64,000 nt of DNA from Microbispora sp. NBC_01189 (GCF_036010665.1 NZ_CP108581.1:4569501-4633500); one strand, 5' to 3'. Numbered from the stretch's first letter, positions 42,534 to 52,312 are shown. A program made the numbers and translations. The notes: generated by a model from the sequence alone, not told the origin.

Positions 42534-45027
42534 CGCCCACCTCCACGACGTACTCCATGACGTGGCCGCCGCCCAGCTCGGGCAGCACCTCCTGGAAGGC
42601 CGTGCAGGCGCCGTTGCCGCCGAGTTGCCGGTCGAAGCAGGCGACGAGGGAGGGATCGGCCAGATCCAGGAACGTCGGTTTGGCCAGCTGCGTCGTACGC
42701 ATCCGGTCCTGTCCCCAGGAGCCCGGGTCCAGGGAGAACACGAAGCAGCGGGACGGGATGCCGTGCGCGGCGAACCAGCGGGCCAGCGCCAGCAGGTGCC
42801 CGGCCTCGGAGGTTCCCGGACGGCGGCGCGGGACGTCCGCCGTGGCCGCGTACCAGGTGGCTCGGGCCACGACCACCCGGCCCAGCGTCACCCGCGGCCT
42901 GGCGGCGACCTCCTCCGGCGTCCGCCGCGGCGGCTCGGCGAACAACGCCCAGAGCGGCACGCCGATACCGGGCTGGTCGCCGAACAGGTGCAGCAGCAGC
43001 CGGGCCGTACGCGGCAGGAAGGGGGTGGCGAGCAGGCCCGCGTGGCGCATCAGCACGCGGCGGCCGTCCGCGGCGCGCACGAGTTCCAGTGCTCCGGCGG
43101 CGGGGTCGTGGCGGACGTCGAGGTCGCCCAGCGCGAGGCGCGCGGCGGGCGGACGGCCGGAGACCGCGCCCGGATAGCCCAGCTCGTGGGTGGTCGTGGG
43201 GGAGCGCAGGCTGATGTTGTGGCCGAACAGTCCGGTGATCTCGGCCTCGATCGGCAGACCGTCGCCGGGGCTGGGCTCGGCGGGACCGGGCTCGTGCGCC
43301 AGTCCCGCGATCGTCAGGAGGCGGTGGACGCGGCTGCGCGCGGTGCTGTGGCCGGCGGCCACGGCGTTGAGCACCAGCCGCACCGGCCCTGCTCCGTCGT
43401 CCGGCCCGGGCAGCACCTGCACGTAGCAGGCCAGCGAGCGCACCGGGCGCGCGCTTTCCGGCCGTCCCCGCAACCAGTCGGCCAGCGCCTCCGGCTCCTC
43501 GCGGAGCAGGTTCAGGGTCTGGTCGCGGTAACGCCGCAGGGCGGCCACCTCGGCGGGCACGGTGCCGGACATCGGGCCCGTCGGCTCCGCGGCCCCGCCG
43601 CGATAGAGCAGGGCGTGCAGCGCGTCGCCCTCGGGGGTGGCCAGTTGCCCGGCCAGCGTCCGATGAAACCGGGCGAACGGGACCCGCGCCCCCGTGCCGT
43701 ACGCCTGGACGAAGAGGCCGGCGGCGAGCAACCGGATCTCGTTGTCGCGCTGGAAGACCCCGGCCAGCGCGCGGATTAGGCGCAGGTCGTCGAGGGCCGC
43801 CCGCCATTCCGGTTCCCCCAGACGTACGGCGGGCGAGGCGAAGACGGCGTTGTCGTGAAAGAGGTTCTTGTCCGGAAGGCGTCCGTCGGGTGGCGACAGA
43901 CGGCGCAACGCGGTGCGCACCTCCTGCTGTAGGGCGAGCCCCTCGACCGGTCCCCGTACGCGGGGGTGGCGGGCCAGCGCCTGGCCGAACGCGGTGAGCG
44001 CGCCGGCGGCCGGGTGCGGCGCCAGCTGTTCCGCCAGATCGCCCAGATGGGAGAAGGACTGGTCGGCGACCGGCGGAAGCGTCTCCAGCACTCCGATGTC
44101 GACCAGGCGCGCGAGCGCATCGGGCGGCACGAGCCGCCGGGCCTCGCCGAGCGTGGTCCCGCCGGTCAGGGCGCGCAGGAGCGCGCGCAGCGGCTCAGTG
44201 GCGCGGACGCTCCGGTAGGCGTCCTCGGCCCGGGTCAGGTACCACAGGCGGCCGTCCTCCTCGGTCAGGCCGGCGTTCGGCCTGACCAGGAAGCGGGCCG
44301 CGAGGTCGCCGTCGGCTGCGGCCAGGTCGCCGAGCAGGCTGCGGACCAGCCACAGATCGGGCTCGGCGACGCTGCGCCAGTCCCATCCGCCCTCGACGGC
44401 GACCGGCTCGGGGCCCGGACCCCAGTGGCCGAGGCCCATCATGGTGAACGTGGAGTGCGGGCTGGTCTTGGCCACCACCCGCGACAGGTAGCGGCTCAGC
44501 CGCAGGTCCAGCCGGCGGGACGGCGCGGCCCCGGGGGAGCCCAGCCAGCGGGCCAGCGCCCCGGCCAGCGACGGGCTCGCCTGGACCAGGCCATGCGTGA
44601 AGACGTCGGCCGACGCCCACGTGCGGAGGCTGTGGTGCCGGTCCCGGCGCTCCTTCTCCAGGATCAGGGGCAGCCCGGCCTCCAGGCGTTCGCACGCGCG
44701 AAACCGCTCCGACCACCGCCGGACGCGCCGGTCCAGCTCGGCCGGCGTCTCGGCCGAGCTGGGGGGTACGGCGGGTGTCCGCCCGTTGTACAACGCCCGG
44801 CGGAGCGCGACCAGGCGGGACCTCGCCTGCCCGGAGGGGACGTCCGCGATGACCGGCTCAAGGGCGAGCGCGAGCGCGCGTCCCTCCGCGGCCAGGGCGT
44901 CCCGTTCCGTCAGGATCTCCTGTACGGCCTGCCAGGTCCGGTCACACCTCAGGTCGTCGAGGGCCGCCCCGGGGAGGGCGGCGACCCTGACCACCACGGT
45001 CTCCGGGCGCTGTGGGCGGATCGCCAT
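42526..45027 (-). CDS. LanB N-terminal-domain protein, tRNA-dependent Ser/Thr glutamylating enzyme (TbtB-like)
   Basis: 833 residues. Lantibiotic-dehydratase N-domain motifs include YLSRVVAKTSPHSTFTMMG (the usual KTSPxST region, about residues 185-205) and, toward the end, YPGAVSGRPPAARLALGDLDV. It lacks an elimination domain, supplied by the next gene. Family role: transfer Glu from glutamyl-tRNA onto Ser/Thr of the precursor. It starts 13 nt after the precursor stop. No lanthionine cyclase, no YcaO and no Fe-S methylase gene is seen. A PEARL (peptide aminoacyl-tRNA ligase) is the main alternative, but those are not expected with a C/D pair. Confidence 0.8.
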   Translation of the reverse strand: MAIRPQRPETVVVRVAALPGAALDDLRCDRTWQAVQEILTERDALAAEGRALALALEPVIADVPSGQARSRLVALRRALYNGRTPAVPPSSAETPAELDRRVRRWSERFRACERLEAGLPLILEKERRDRHHSLRTWASADVFTHGLVQASPSLAGALARWLGSPGAAPSRRLDLRLSRYLSRVVAKTSPHSTFTMMGLGHWGPGPEPVAVEGGWDWRSVAEPDLWLVRSLLGDLAAADGDLAARFLVRPNAGLTEEDGRLWYLTRAEDAYRSVRATEPLRALLRALTGGTTLGEARRLVPPDALARLVDIGVLETLPPVADQSFSHLGDLAEQLAPHPAAGALTAFGQALARHPRVRGPVEGLALQQEVRTALRRLSPPDGRLPDKNLFHDNAVFASPAVRLGEPEWRAALDDLRLIRALAGVFQRDNEIRLLAAGLFVQAYGTGARVPFARFHRTLAGQLATPEGDALHALLYRGGAAEPTGPMSGTVPAEVAALRRYRDQTLNLLREEPEALADWLRGRPESARPVRSLACYVQVLPGPDDGAGPVRLVLNAVAAGHSTARSRVHRLLTIAGLAHEPGPAEPSPGDGLPIEAEITGLFGHNISLRSPTTTHELGYPGAVSGRPPAARLALGDLDVRHDPAAGALELVRAADGRRVLMRHAGLLATPFLPRTARLLLHLFGDQPGIGVPLWALFAEPPRRTPEEVAARPRVTLGRVVVARATWYAATADVPRRRPGTSEAGHLLALARWFAAHGIPSRCFVFSLDPGSWGQDRMRTTQLAKPTFLDLADPSLVACFDRQLGGNGACTAFQEVLPELGGGHVMEYVVEVGDD

Positions 45028-45040
45028 GCGGGGCGGCGCG

Positions 45041-45232
45041 CTAGACGAGCCAGCTCTTCCCGGAGGTCCACGTTCCCGAGGCGCCGACCTCGGTGTTGCC
45101 CAGTCCCATGGTCACCGCCTCGACGAGCACCTCGGAGCCGGGAAGCTCCACGGTGGCGACGTCCAGCGAGTCCAGGTCCAGCGATTCCAGGTCCAGCGCG
45201 TCCAGGTTGAGGGCTTCTTCGTGCGGGGCCAT
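45041..45232 (-). CDS. RiPP precursor peptide, pyritide/thiopeptide-like
   Basis: 63 residues from ATG 45232, ribosome site GGGAGG 4 nt away. The leader has acidic Leu-Asp repeats (LDALDLESLDLDSLDV) and ends NTEVGA, the same TEVGA ending as the thiomuracin precursor TbtA, where cleavage gives a core starting with Ser. The predicted core is SGTWTSGKSWLV: Ser at positions 1, 6 and 9, Thr at 3 and 5, and no Cys. A pyridine from Ser1 plus Ser6 or Ser9 would leave a small macrocycle with a short Trp-bearing tail. It is followed by the modifying enzymes on the same strand. Confidence 0.85.
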   Translation of the reverse strand: MAPHEEALNLDALDLESLDLDSLDVATVELPGSEVLVEAVTMGLGNTEVGASGTWTSGKSWLV

Positions 45233-45659
45233 GCTGCCTCCCGTTTCCGGTGGGGTACGGCGCGTGCCGCGATACTCTGCCAACGAAGCACGGAAGGGTC
45301 CATTAGTCCATAATTCTCCATAAATAGGGCAATGCGGACATTCAATCGAACTGGATGGACCCAGCCGATTTCGTCGCGAAATGCCGACGCGGCCCCCGCC
45401 AGTGGGGACCTGACGGTAAGCCGCCGGCATCGGGGTCGGCACCCGCGACGGCGCGGAGGCGGCGCGCGCATGCCGCGATCGTGGTTGGCCCCGAGCGGCC
45501 CGACGTGCCCCGACCGCCGGAGCGACCACCGAGACGTCTTCCCCTAGCGGACTCTCTCGCGTAGCGCGGCAGGAAAGCGGATTCGCCATCAAGGAGAATC
45601 GGCGTCCGGTAGCGTAATCGCGTCAGGTACCGCCGGACGGGCGGGAACGGAACCTTCGG
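45233..45659. other. Gene-free region upstream of the RiPP precursor
   Basis: No supported gene. On the plus strand TCCAT repeats at 45299, 45307 and 45317 lie in an AT-rich patch (CATAATTCTCCATAAATAGG) that stands out from the GC-rich surroundings and probably contains the promoter of the precursor operon. No GAGA-type SARP boxes are seen. Confidence 0.5.
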
Positions 45660-45765
45660 GTTCGAAAGCCTGTGGAGACCCGGTAAGACCACTTCGGTGG
45701 CGCAGGTCGCTGAAGCAGGAAGCCACAGAAGTGCCGCACGCGCGGCACAGGCTGGATCTCCGGTA
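45660..45765 (+). ncRNA. Orphan TnpB right end / omega-RNA-like scar
   Basis: Contains GGAGACCCGGTAAGACC, then GGTCGCTGAAGCAGGAAGCC, then a hairpin GTGCCGC-ACGC-GCGGCAC and GGATCTCCGG. GTAAGACC and TGAAxCAGGAAGCC are shared with the right end after the intact tnpB at 16158-16280. No tnpB precedes it, so it is a deletion scar or a stand-alone guide-type RNA gene. Confidence 0.5.
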
Positions 45766-45786
45766 TTCATTTCATGCCGGAGAGCG

Positions 45787-46055
45787 CGTCAAAGCGGTCA
45801 CCTGCTCGCCGAGCACCTGGGGATAAGCCTCCGCCGCATCCTCGTCGGCTCTGCGCTCGGCGTGGCGGCGGGGCTCGTCCTAGGCACCGCGCCGTGGATC
45901 CGTCTCGTGGCCGAGCCGGTGGTGAGCTTCGTACGGGCGCTGCCTCCGCTGGCCTACTGCAGCCTGCTGATCATCTGGTTCGGCATCGACGAGATACCCA
46001 AGCTGTGGCTGCTTGCCATCGCCGCGCTTCCGCCGGTCGCCGAGCCCACCAGACG
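45787..46055 (+). pseudogene. Fragment of an ABC permease (TauC/SsuC type)
   Basis: About 90 residues match the N-terminal half of sulfonate/nitrate-type permeases: HLGISLRRILVGSALGVAAG, VSFVRALPPLAYCSLLIIWF, GIDEIPKLWLLAIAALPPV. The start, the EAA loop and the rest are missing, and the frame ends in a Leu-Ser-Ser-Gly repeat. It is a remnant directly behind the TnpB-type scar. Confidence 0.7.
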
Positions 46056-46119
46056 CCCACCGGGTGATGCACCGGATCACCCTGCGCGGCGACCGTCCCT
46101 TCGGCCCCGGACGACGTCC

Positions 46120-46164
46120 CTGAGCTCAGGCCTGAGTTCGGGCCTGAGTTCGGGCTGAGCTCAG
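46120..46164. terminator. Paired CTGAGCTCAG palindromes
   Basis: CTGAGCTCAG occurs at 46120-46129 and 46155-46164 with CCTGAGTTCGGG repeats between. The two can pair into a 10-bp stem at the end of the NRPS operon; the right copy contains the last stop codon of that operon. Plausible terminator. Confidence 0.45.
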
Positions 46165-47879
46165 TACATGCGCGGCGGCGCGGGGTCCGTGCGCACGTGC
46201 AGCAGATGCGGCCGGTCGTCGGCGAGCGCGGCTGCGAGCGCGCTCTTCAGCGCGGCGGGCTCGGCGACGTACCGTGCCGCGCAGCCCATTCCCTGGGCCA
46301 GCGCGACGAAGTCGAGCCCGCCGAGGTCCACACCGGGGATGCCCGTGCCGCCTGCCGCCTCGCCGAGCAGCCGCACCGCGGCGTACCGCGTGTTGTCCAG
46401 GATCACGAAGGTCACCGGCGTCCGCTCGCGCGCCGCGGTCCACAGGGCCTGGATGCCGAACATGGCCGACCCGTCGCCGAGCACCGCGACGACCCTGCGG
46501 CCCGGCCTGGCCAGCGCGGCGCCGACCGCGGCCGGGAGCCCGTAGCCGAGCGCGCCGCTCGCGGTGGTGAGAAACCCCGTGTCGGTCGCGGTGATCGGCA
46601 GGTGGTCGTGCAGCACGCTGCGGTGGCTGGGCGTCTCCTCCACCACGATCGCGTCGGCGGGCAGCAGCTCGGCGAGCGTGGCGTAGACCTCCGCCGCGCT
46701 GATCATCCCGTCCGCCGGTCCCGCCGGCCGGGCGAGGACGGGCGGGGCCGCCCTGCCGACCCCCTTGCCGACCCCCCTGCCGACCGCCCTGCCGGGCACG
46801 CGCAGCGGACGGCCCGGCAGTCCGTTCGGGCCCCCGTTCACCGCTTCGTTCGCCGCTCCGTTCGCGGCACTGTTCGCGGAACGGTCGAGGGCTTCGTCCA
46901 GGGCCTGCAGGGCGAGCCGCGGCGTCGCCCTGATGCCGGGGCCCGTGTCCGCCCTGGCGAGCACCTGCTCGTCGTCGCTGACCACGAACAGCGGGGGCAG
47001 CGGGACCTCGGGCTCGCCCCGGTAGACGTGGTAGGTGAAGGCCGGGGCGCCGATCACCACGACCAGGTCGTGCCGGGCCAGCGCCGCGGCGGTGGCGCGT
47101 TTCTCCGCGTCCAGGAAGCCCAGGAAGAGTGGATGGTCCTCGGGGAAGGAGCACCGGGGCGAGACCGGCGCGGCCCAGACGCCCGCCCCGACGCGTTCGG
47201 CGAGGGCGACGAGGTCGTCGACCGCGCCGTCCGCGTCCACGCCGGGTCCGGCCACGATGCCCGGCCGCGCGCTGCCGTGCAGGGCCTCGGCCAGCGCCGC
47301 GAGGGCGGCGGGGTCGGGGGCGAAGCCGGGGATCGCCGGACGTGCCGCGACCGGCGATCCCGCCTCCGCGTCCCAGTCGTCCGCCGGGACGGAGACGAAG
47401 ACCGGGCCTCGCGGAGCCTGGGACGCCACGTGGTAGGCGCGGGCGATCGCCGCGGGCACGTCCTGCGCCCGGGCGGGCTCGCAACTCCACTTGACGTACG
47501 GCCGGGGGAAGGCCGTGGCGTCGGTGGCGCCGAGGAAGGGGTCGTCGCGCAGCAGCGTCCTGCTCTGCTGGCCGGCCATCACGATCAGCGGGGCGTGGCC
47601 GCGCGCGGCGTTGAACACCTGCCCGAGGCCGTGGCCGAGGCCGCCCGCGCTGTGCAGGTTCACCAGCACCGGCCGCCTGGTGGCCTGGGCGTAGCCGTCG
47701 GCCATGGCGACGACCACCGATTCGTGCAGCCCGAGCACATAGCGGAAATCGTCCGGCCAGTCGGTGAGAAATGCGATCTCGGTGGTTCCGGGATTTCCGA
47801 AAACGGTGGTGAGGCCGAGTTGCCGGAGCAGCCGGCGGGTGGCGTCCCGGACCGTCCTGTCGCTCGCGATCGAATGCAC
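46161..47879 (-). CDS. ThDP-dependent decarboxylase, benzoylformate-decarboxylase-like
   Basis: 572 residues from GTG 47879 (GGAGG 8 nt upstream). Glu for ThDP activation is in GLHESVVVAMADGYAQ (about 50); NLHSAGGLGHGLGQ carries a His at the place of the benzoylformate decarboxylase active-site His70; the ThDP motif GDGSAMFGIQALWTAA runs to VILDN (about 468-495). A low-complexity linker (SANSAANGAANEAVNGG and a GVGKGVGR run) splits the middle. Likely decarboxylates an aryl-2-oxo acid or performs carboligation. Last gene of the NRPS operon, after a TyrA-like gene that would make an arylpyruvate. Acetolactate synthase is less likely. Confidence 0.78.
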   Translation of the reverse strand: MHSIASDRTVRDATRRLLRQLGLTTVFGNPGTTEIAFLTDWPDDFRYVLGLHESVVVAMADGYAQATRRPVLVNLHSAGGLGHGLGQVFNAARGHAPLIVMAGQQSRTLLRDDPFLGATDATAFPRPYVKWSCEPARAQDVPAAIARAYHVASQAPRGPVFVSVPADDWDAEAGSPVAARPAIPGFAPDPAALAALAEALHGSARPGIVAGPGVDADGAVDDLVALAERVGAGVWAAPVSPRCSFPEDHPLFLGFLDAEKRATAAALARHDLVVVIGAPAFTYHVYRGEPEVPLPPLFVVSDDEQVLARADTGPGIRATPRLALQALDEALDRSANSAANGAANEAVNGGPNGLPGRPLRVPGRAVGRGVGKGVGRAAPPVLARPAGPADGMISAAEVYATLAELLPADAIVVEETPSHRSVLHDHLPITATDTGFLTTASGALGYGLPAAVGAALARPGRRVVAVLGDGSAMFGIQALWTAARERTPVTFVILDNTRYAAVRLLGEAAGGTGIPGVDLGGLDFVALAQGMGCAARYVAEPAALKSALAAALADDRPHLLHVRTDPAPPRMY

Positions 47880-47899
47880 GGGAAACGCCTCCAGAATTC

Positions 47900-48781
47900 T
47901 CAGGAACGGGCGGAGAGCCGCATGGTGAAAAGCCGGGCGCACAATCCCCGGAGCAGCGGCGCCCGGTCGCCGAGATGTTTCTCGACACCGTGCAGCAGCG
48001 CGTCGAATCCGGCACGGTCGCCCGTGGAGGCGAGCGTGTCGATCCTGGCGACGGCCTCGCGCAGCGCCGCCCTCGCCGCGGCGGCGTGCGGGTTGGCCAC
48101 CTGGATGTCCCAGTAGACCTCGGGGTTGCCGCCGGTGATCCGGGCGAGGACGGCGAGCATGGTCAGATGCGGGGGCGGAGCCAGGGCGAGCAGCGCCTCG
48201 GCGTCCGCGCCGCCCGCGACGACCGCCTGCCCGAAGGCCAGCGCCGCGGCGTGCGTGGCCGCCTGGAGGACCGCCGTGACGCGGTCGTGCTCCCCGGCGG
48301 TCAGTTCGACGACCCGGGCTCCGGCGGCGGTGATTGAGCCGAGCAGCGCGGCGGTGCGCGGGCCGTCGGCCACCCGTACGGCCGCCACGGCGTTGTCCTG
48401 CCAGCCCAGCGCGGGCGCGAACATCGGGTTGAGCCCGCACGCCTCCGCACCCCGGGAGGCCGCCGCCCCGGCCAGTGCGGGGGTGACCGCCTCCTTGACC
48501 GACAGGGTCTCGACCAGCAGCGCCCCCGGCCGTACGGCGGGCGCGCAGGCGGCGACGGCCGGGACGGCGACGTGCTCGGGCAGCGCGAAGACCACCGTGC
48601 CGGCCTGCCGCAGCACGCCGAGCAGGTCCGCCGACGGGCGGCAGGCGTCCGCGACGATCGCCACGGTGCCCGGGATCTCCGCCGCCCGCACATCCGCGCA
48701 CACCACCGGGCCGTCCGGGAGCAGCAGGCGGGCGAGCAGCCGGCCCACCTCGCCCGCGCCGCCGACCACGACCGTCGTCAA
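47900..48781 (-). CDS. Prephenate dehydrogenase (TyrA/PapC-like)
   Basis: 293 residues from TTG 48781, which overlaps the upstream stop as TTGA and follows GGTGGAG. Rossmann GGAGEVGRLLARLL at the N-terminus, GLNPMFAPALGW, then GEHDRVTAVLQAATHAAALA and GNPEVYWDIQVANP typical of TyrA and the amino-variant PapC. It oxidatively decarboxylates prephenate to 4-hydroxyphenylpyruvate (or the 4-amino analogue). With the chorismate mutase at 30259 it gives a dedicated arylpyruvate supply inside the locus. Confidence 0.85.
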   Translation of the reverse strand: MTTVVVGGAGEVGRLLARLLLPDGPVVCADVRAAEIPGTVAIVADACRPSADLLGVLRQAGTVVFALPEHVAVPAVAACAPAVRPGALLVETLSVKEAVTPALAGAAASRGAEACGLNPMFAPALGWQDNAVAAVRVADGPRTAALLGSITAAGARVVELTAGEHDRVTAVLQAATHAAALAFGQAVVAGGADAEALLALAPPPHLTMLAVLARITGGNPEVYWDIQVANPHAAAARAALREAVARIDTLASTGDRAGFDALLHGVEKHLGDRAPLLRGLCARLFTMRLSARS

Positions 48782-51174
48782 CGGGACTCCACCGGCTCAG
48801 CGGCGCGCAGCGCGGCCACGTCGATCTTCCCGTTCCGGTTGCGCGGCAGTTCGGCGAGGACGACGTACCGGTCGGGCCGCATGTACGCGGGGAGCGTGGC
48901 CGCCGCGACCGCGCGAAGCTCGTCCTCGGTGGGCGGGGCGCCGCTCGCGGCGACGAATGCGATTACCTGCTCCGCAACGCCCGGCGGCGTCCGCAGGGTG
49001 ACGAAGCAGCCGGTGACGGACGGATGCCCCGCCACGGCCGCCTCGATCTCCCCGAGTTCCACCCGGAAGCCCCTGATCTTCACCTGGCTGTCGGTGCGGC
49101 CGGCGATGTGCAGCTCGCCGCCGGGTGACCAGAACCCGCGGTCGCCGGTGCGGTAGATCCGCCCGCCGCCCTCGCCACCTGCTCCGCCTCGGGGGTCGGG
49201 CAGGAACCGCGCCGCGGTGAGGCCGGGACGCCGGTGATAACCCCGGGCCAGGGCCGGGCCCGCGACGCAGATCTCGCCGATCACCCCCGGGGGCGCCGGC
49301 CGGAGCCCGGCGTCGAGGACCTCGACCCGGTAGTTGGGCAGCGGCCCGCCGATCGGGATCCGCCCGTCCGCCGCGTCGGCGATGCCGCAGGGGTGGGCGG
49401 TGGCCCACACCGCACACTCGGTCGGCCCGTAGTCGTTGAGCAGCACGGCGTCCGGGCAGGTGAGCAGGTGGCGCGCGACCAGCCGGGGCGGCATCGGCTC
49501 GCCGCCCACCGAGACCAGCCGCAGCCGGCCCAGGCACTCCTCTCCGGCCGCCTCCAGGACGAGCCCGTAGTGCGACGGGACGGAGTGGATGTGGGTGATC
49601 GGCACCCGCCGCAGCAGGGCGCGCAGGGCCAGCGGGTCACGCGCCTCGCTCTCGGTGGGCAGCACCGCCGTGCCGCCGCCGGTGAGCGTCCAATAGAGGC
49701 CGCCCGCCGCGCCGTCGAAGCACAGCGGCATGGTGACCAGGTCGCACTCGGGCGGCGGGCCGCCCACCCCGCGCGCGTGCGTGGACACCACGATCGCCCG
49801 GTGGCTGACCGCGACGCCCTTCGGCACGCCGGTGGACCCGGACGTGTAGATGACGTAGGCCAGGTCGGCCGTGCGCACCGGCACACCCAGGTCGTCGTCC
49901 TGATCGGGGTCGTGACCGGCTTCCGCGCCGGGGTCGTCCGGGTCGAGCACGCGTACGCCCGGGAACCCGGCCGCGCCGCCGACCGCGAGCCGTACGCCGG
50001 AGTCGGCGAGGATGCGGCGGACGCGGTCGGCGGGCTGGGACGGCTCGACCGGCACGTAGGCCGCGCCGGTCTTGAGCACGGCGAGCATCGCGACGACCGA
50101 CTCGGCGGCGCGGCCGGCGAACACCGCGACGAGGTCGCCGGGGCCGGCGCCGGCCGCGCGCAGGCGCCGCCCGAGCCGGTTGGCCCGGGCGTTCAGCTCG
50201 CCGTAGCCCAGCGTGACGTCGCCACAGACGAGCGCCGTACGCGCGGGCTCGGCCGCGGCCCGGCGCTCGATCAGGGCGTGCAGGCAGAGGTCCTCCACCG
50301 GCTGCGGATCGCCGCTGGACCAGGTGGCGATCGCCGCGCGCTCGGCGGTGGTGAGCGCGGCGACGTCGCGTACCGGGCGGTCCTCGGCGATTTCCCCGAG
50401 GACCGCGAGCAGCCGGTCGGCCAGGGCGGCGACCACCTCGGGGTCGAACAGGCCGGTGTCGTGGTCGAGGCACACCCCGCCGTCCACCCACCGCACGACC
50501 AGTTCGTGCGGGATAGGCGCGACAGCGGCGAGCTCCGTCGCTTCCCGGCGCCCTCCCGCTCCCGGATCCTCTCCAGATGCTGCGCCGGTGCTGCCTTCGC
50601 CGACCCGGCCGCGCGAGGAGGCGCCCGTGCCCCCTCTCACGGTCCCCGGACCGGCCGGGCCCGCGACGGCGACGCGGGCGACCACGCCGGCCGGGAGGGG
50701 AGAGGCGGTGCGCAGCTCCTCCGCCACCCGGCGGACCAGGTCGGCGGCCCGTTCGCGCTCGTCGACCAGAACGGTCAGCGCGACCGGGCGGGGAGTGCCG
50801 ACGGCCAGGCGCACCTCGGGCTCGCCCGTGTGGCGGGCGAGGAGGATCGCCACGGCCGCCGCCAGGACGGCCTGCGACGGCCCGCCCTCCGGCCACGTGC
50901 TCGTCGGCACCGCGCCTTCCGGCACCGCGCCTTCCGGCACCGCGCCTGCTGGGTCCGTGCTGCCCGGCCGTGCGCTTTCCGGTGTCGCGACTTCCGGCTG
51001 TGGGTGTTCCGGGGCCGAGCCGCCGGAGGCGGGCCACGGACGGAACACCGTGTCCGACGTGCCGGACGGCACGCTGCCGCAGCGGAGCCACGCCGGCAGT
51101 TCGCCGCCGTGGCGGACGCCGCCGTCGAGGTGCGGATCTCCGGGGTAGGCCGTACGGCCGGGCAGCCGGTTCAC
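48778..51174 (-). CDS. Stand-alone NRPS adenylation domain with degenerate N-terminal region
   Basis: 798 residues from GTG 51174 (GTGA overlap). The first 260 or so residues look like a decayed condensation-domain C-lobe ([20 protein letters not shown]) with long low-complexity inserts ([11 protein letters not shown]). The A domain is complete: [14 protein letters not shown] (about 441), [58 protein letters not shown] and NRNGKID. No thiolation domain follows. By alignment to GrsA the pocket reads roughly D-G-G-S-V-V-D-V-W-K (by eye). It could charge, in trans, the T domain of the NRPS at 57087 whose own A domain is dead. Confidence 0.85.
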   Translation of the reverse strand: MNRLPGRTAYPGDPHLDGGVRHGGELPAWLRCGSVPSGTSDTVFRPWPASGGSAPEHPQPEVATPESARPGSTDPAGAVPEGAVPEGAVPTSTWPEGGPSQAVLAAAVAILLARHTGEPEVRLAVGTPRPVALTVLVDERERAADLVRRVAEELRTASPLPAGVVARVAVAGPAGPGTVRGGTGASSRGRVGEGSTGAASGEDPGAGGRREATELAAVAPIPHELVVRWVDGGVCLDHDTGLFDPEVVAALADRLLAVLGEIAEDRPVRDVAALTTAERAAIATWSSGDPQPVEDLCLHALIERRAAAEPARTALVCGDVTLGYGELNARANRLGRRLRAAGAGPGDLVAVFAGRAAESVVAMLAVLKTGAAYVPVEPSQPADRVRRILADSGVRLAVGGAAGFPGVRVLDPDDPGAEAGHDPDQDDDLGVPVRTADLAYVIYTSGSTGVPKGVAVSHRAIVVSTHARGVGGPPPECDLVTMPLCFDGAAGGLYWTLTGGGTAVLPTESEARDPLALRALLRRVPITHIHSVPSHYGLVLEAAGEECLGRLRLVSVGGEPMPPRLVARHLLTCPDAVLLNDYGPTECAVWATAHPCGIADAADGRIPIGGPLPNYRVEVLDAGLRPAPPGVIGEICVAGPALARGYHRRPGLTAARFLPDPRGGAGGEGGGRIYRTGDRGFWSPGGELHIAGRTDSQVKIRGFRVELGEIEAAVAGHPSVTGCFVTLRTPPGVAEQVIAFVAASGAPPTEDELRAVAAATLPAYMRPDRYVVLAELPRNRNGKIDVAALRAAEPVESR

Positions 51175-52286
51175 AGCAGTACGCGTTCGTGCGGTGCGGA
51201 CCGGTGCGCCCGCGACTTGCGCAGGTCGCGGGTGACCAGCACCTTCTTCAGCCACCGGTCGGTGCCGTCGTACCGGGCGCGGAACGCGCTCCTGCCGTGC
51301 ACGGCCCGGTAGTTGTCGACGATGAGCAGGTCGCCGGGGCCGAGCGCGACCCCGCGCAGGTTGGCTTCCAGCGACGCGACCAGGGTGGCCAGCGCCTCCT
51401 CGGCCTCCCCGTCGCCCGGCAGCGCCGACATGAACACCGGGTCGATGCGCAGGTACGGCGTGTCGGGGTGGCCGAACAGGACCGCGCTCGGCTCGGGCTC
51501 GTCCTGCATGCGCTGGATGCTGTGCGTTGCCATGCCCATGCCCATGGCCGTGCCCGTCGCCGTCGCCGTCGCGCTCTCGGCCCGCGCCCGCAGCCGGTTG
51601 AGGTGCTCGTTGTCGGGGCGGATGAGGAAGCGCGGCTGGGCGAGCACCGCGCGGTGGGCGGGGTCGATCCGCACCTCGTCGACGCCGGCCACAGTGGTCG
51701 GCACCGCGTCGTGGTTGCGCATCCCGAGCAGGAGCAGGTAGTCGCAGCGCAGGGGATGGAAGCCGTCCTCCGTGTGCCACTCCAGCAGCACGGTGCCGTG
51801 CCCGCTCTGCTCGCGCTCCTCGGTCGGCATCGGCACAACGTCGTGCACGAGCTTGCCGTTCTGCAGGGACGACCAGCCGAAGACGTCGCCGAGCAGGCTC
51901 GCGACCAGCACCAGATACACCTCGTGCGCGGTCCGCGCGGGTACGGTCGCGGGCCTCGCCTGCTCCCGCCAGTCGAGCGGGGTGGGGCCGATCTCGTCGT
52001 CGGAGACCGGCAGTCCACGGACGACCAGCGCCGGGCTCCGCTCGAACAGCCGGAGGGAGAGCAGTTCGCCGACCAGGCGCTCCGGCAGGCGATGGGCGTA
52101 CGTCGCGGCGCCGTCGAGCAGCGCCGGGGCGGTGCTCGACCCGTGGCGCGCGGCGAGGGTGCGGGTGTAGGTGTCGATCTGGGCAGCTTCGGCCGGATCG
52201 AGGTCGACGTAACGGACGCTTCCCGTCCCGGTGCTTCCCGTCGTAGCCTCGCCGTCCGGCCGCGGCATCGTTGAGACGTCCTCCAT
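51171..52286 (-). CDS. Fe(II)/2-oxoglutarate amino-acid hydroxylase (clavaminate synthase/VioC/AsnO type)
   Basis: 371 residues from ATG 52286. The iron site motif is [20 protein letters not shown] (about 168-187, HxE type) with the distal His in [20 protein letters not shown] (about 328) and the 2OG-binding Arg after it. This subgroup beta-hydroxylates free amino acids such as Arg, Asn or enduracididine. A Thr-Ala/Met-Gly microrepeat ([14 protein letters not shown]) interrupts a loop. Located between the reductase-ending NRPS and the stand-alone A gene, so a free amino-acid substrate of that A domain is a fair guess. Confidence 0.85.
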   Translation of the reverse strand: MEDVSTMPRPDGEATTGSTGTGSVRYVDLDPAEAAQIDTYTRTLAARHGSSTAPALLDGAATYAHRLPERLVGELLSLRLFERSPALVVRGLPVSDDEIGPTPLDWREQARPATVPARTAHEVYLVLVASLLGDVFGWSSLQNGKLVHDVVPMPTEEREQSGHGTVLLEWHTEDGFHPLRCDYLLLLGMRNHDAVPTTVAGVDEVRIDPAHRAVLAQPRFLIRPDNEHLNRLRARAESATATATGTAMGMGMATHSIQRMQDEPEPSAVLFGHPDTPYLRIDPVFMSALPGDGEAEEALATLVASLEANLRGVALGPGDLLIVDNYRAVHGRSAFRARYDGTDRWLKKVLVTRDLRKSRAHRSAPHERVLL

Positions 52287-52312
52287 GATGGTCCTTTCTC
52301 GCCTCACGCCCG

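Noticed and set aside
42526-45027. PEARL (peptide aminoacyl-tRNA ligase) reading of the LanB-like gene
   Set aside because: Two separate SpaB_C proteins and a TbtA-like leader/core junction fit dehydration plus [4+2] cyclisation. Kept only as an alternative in the annotation.
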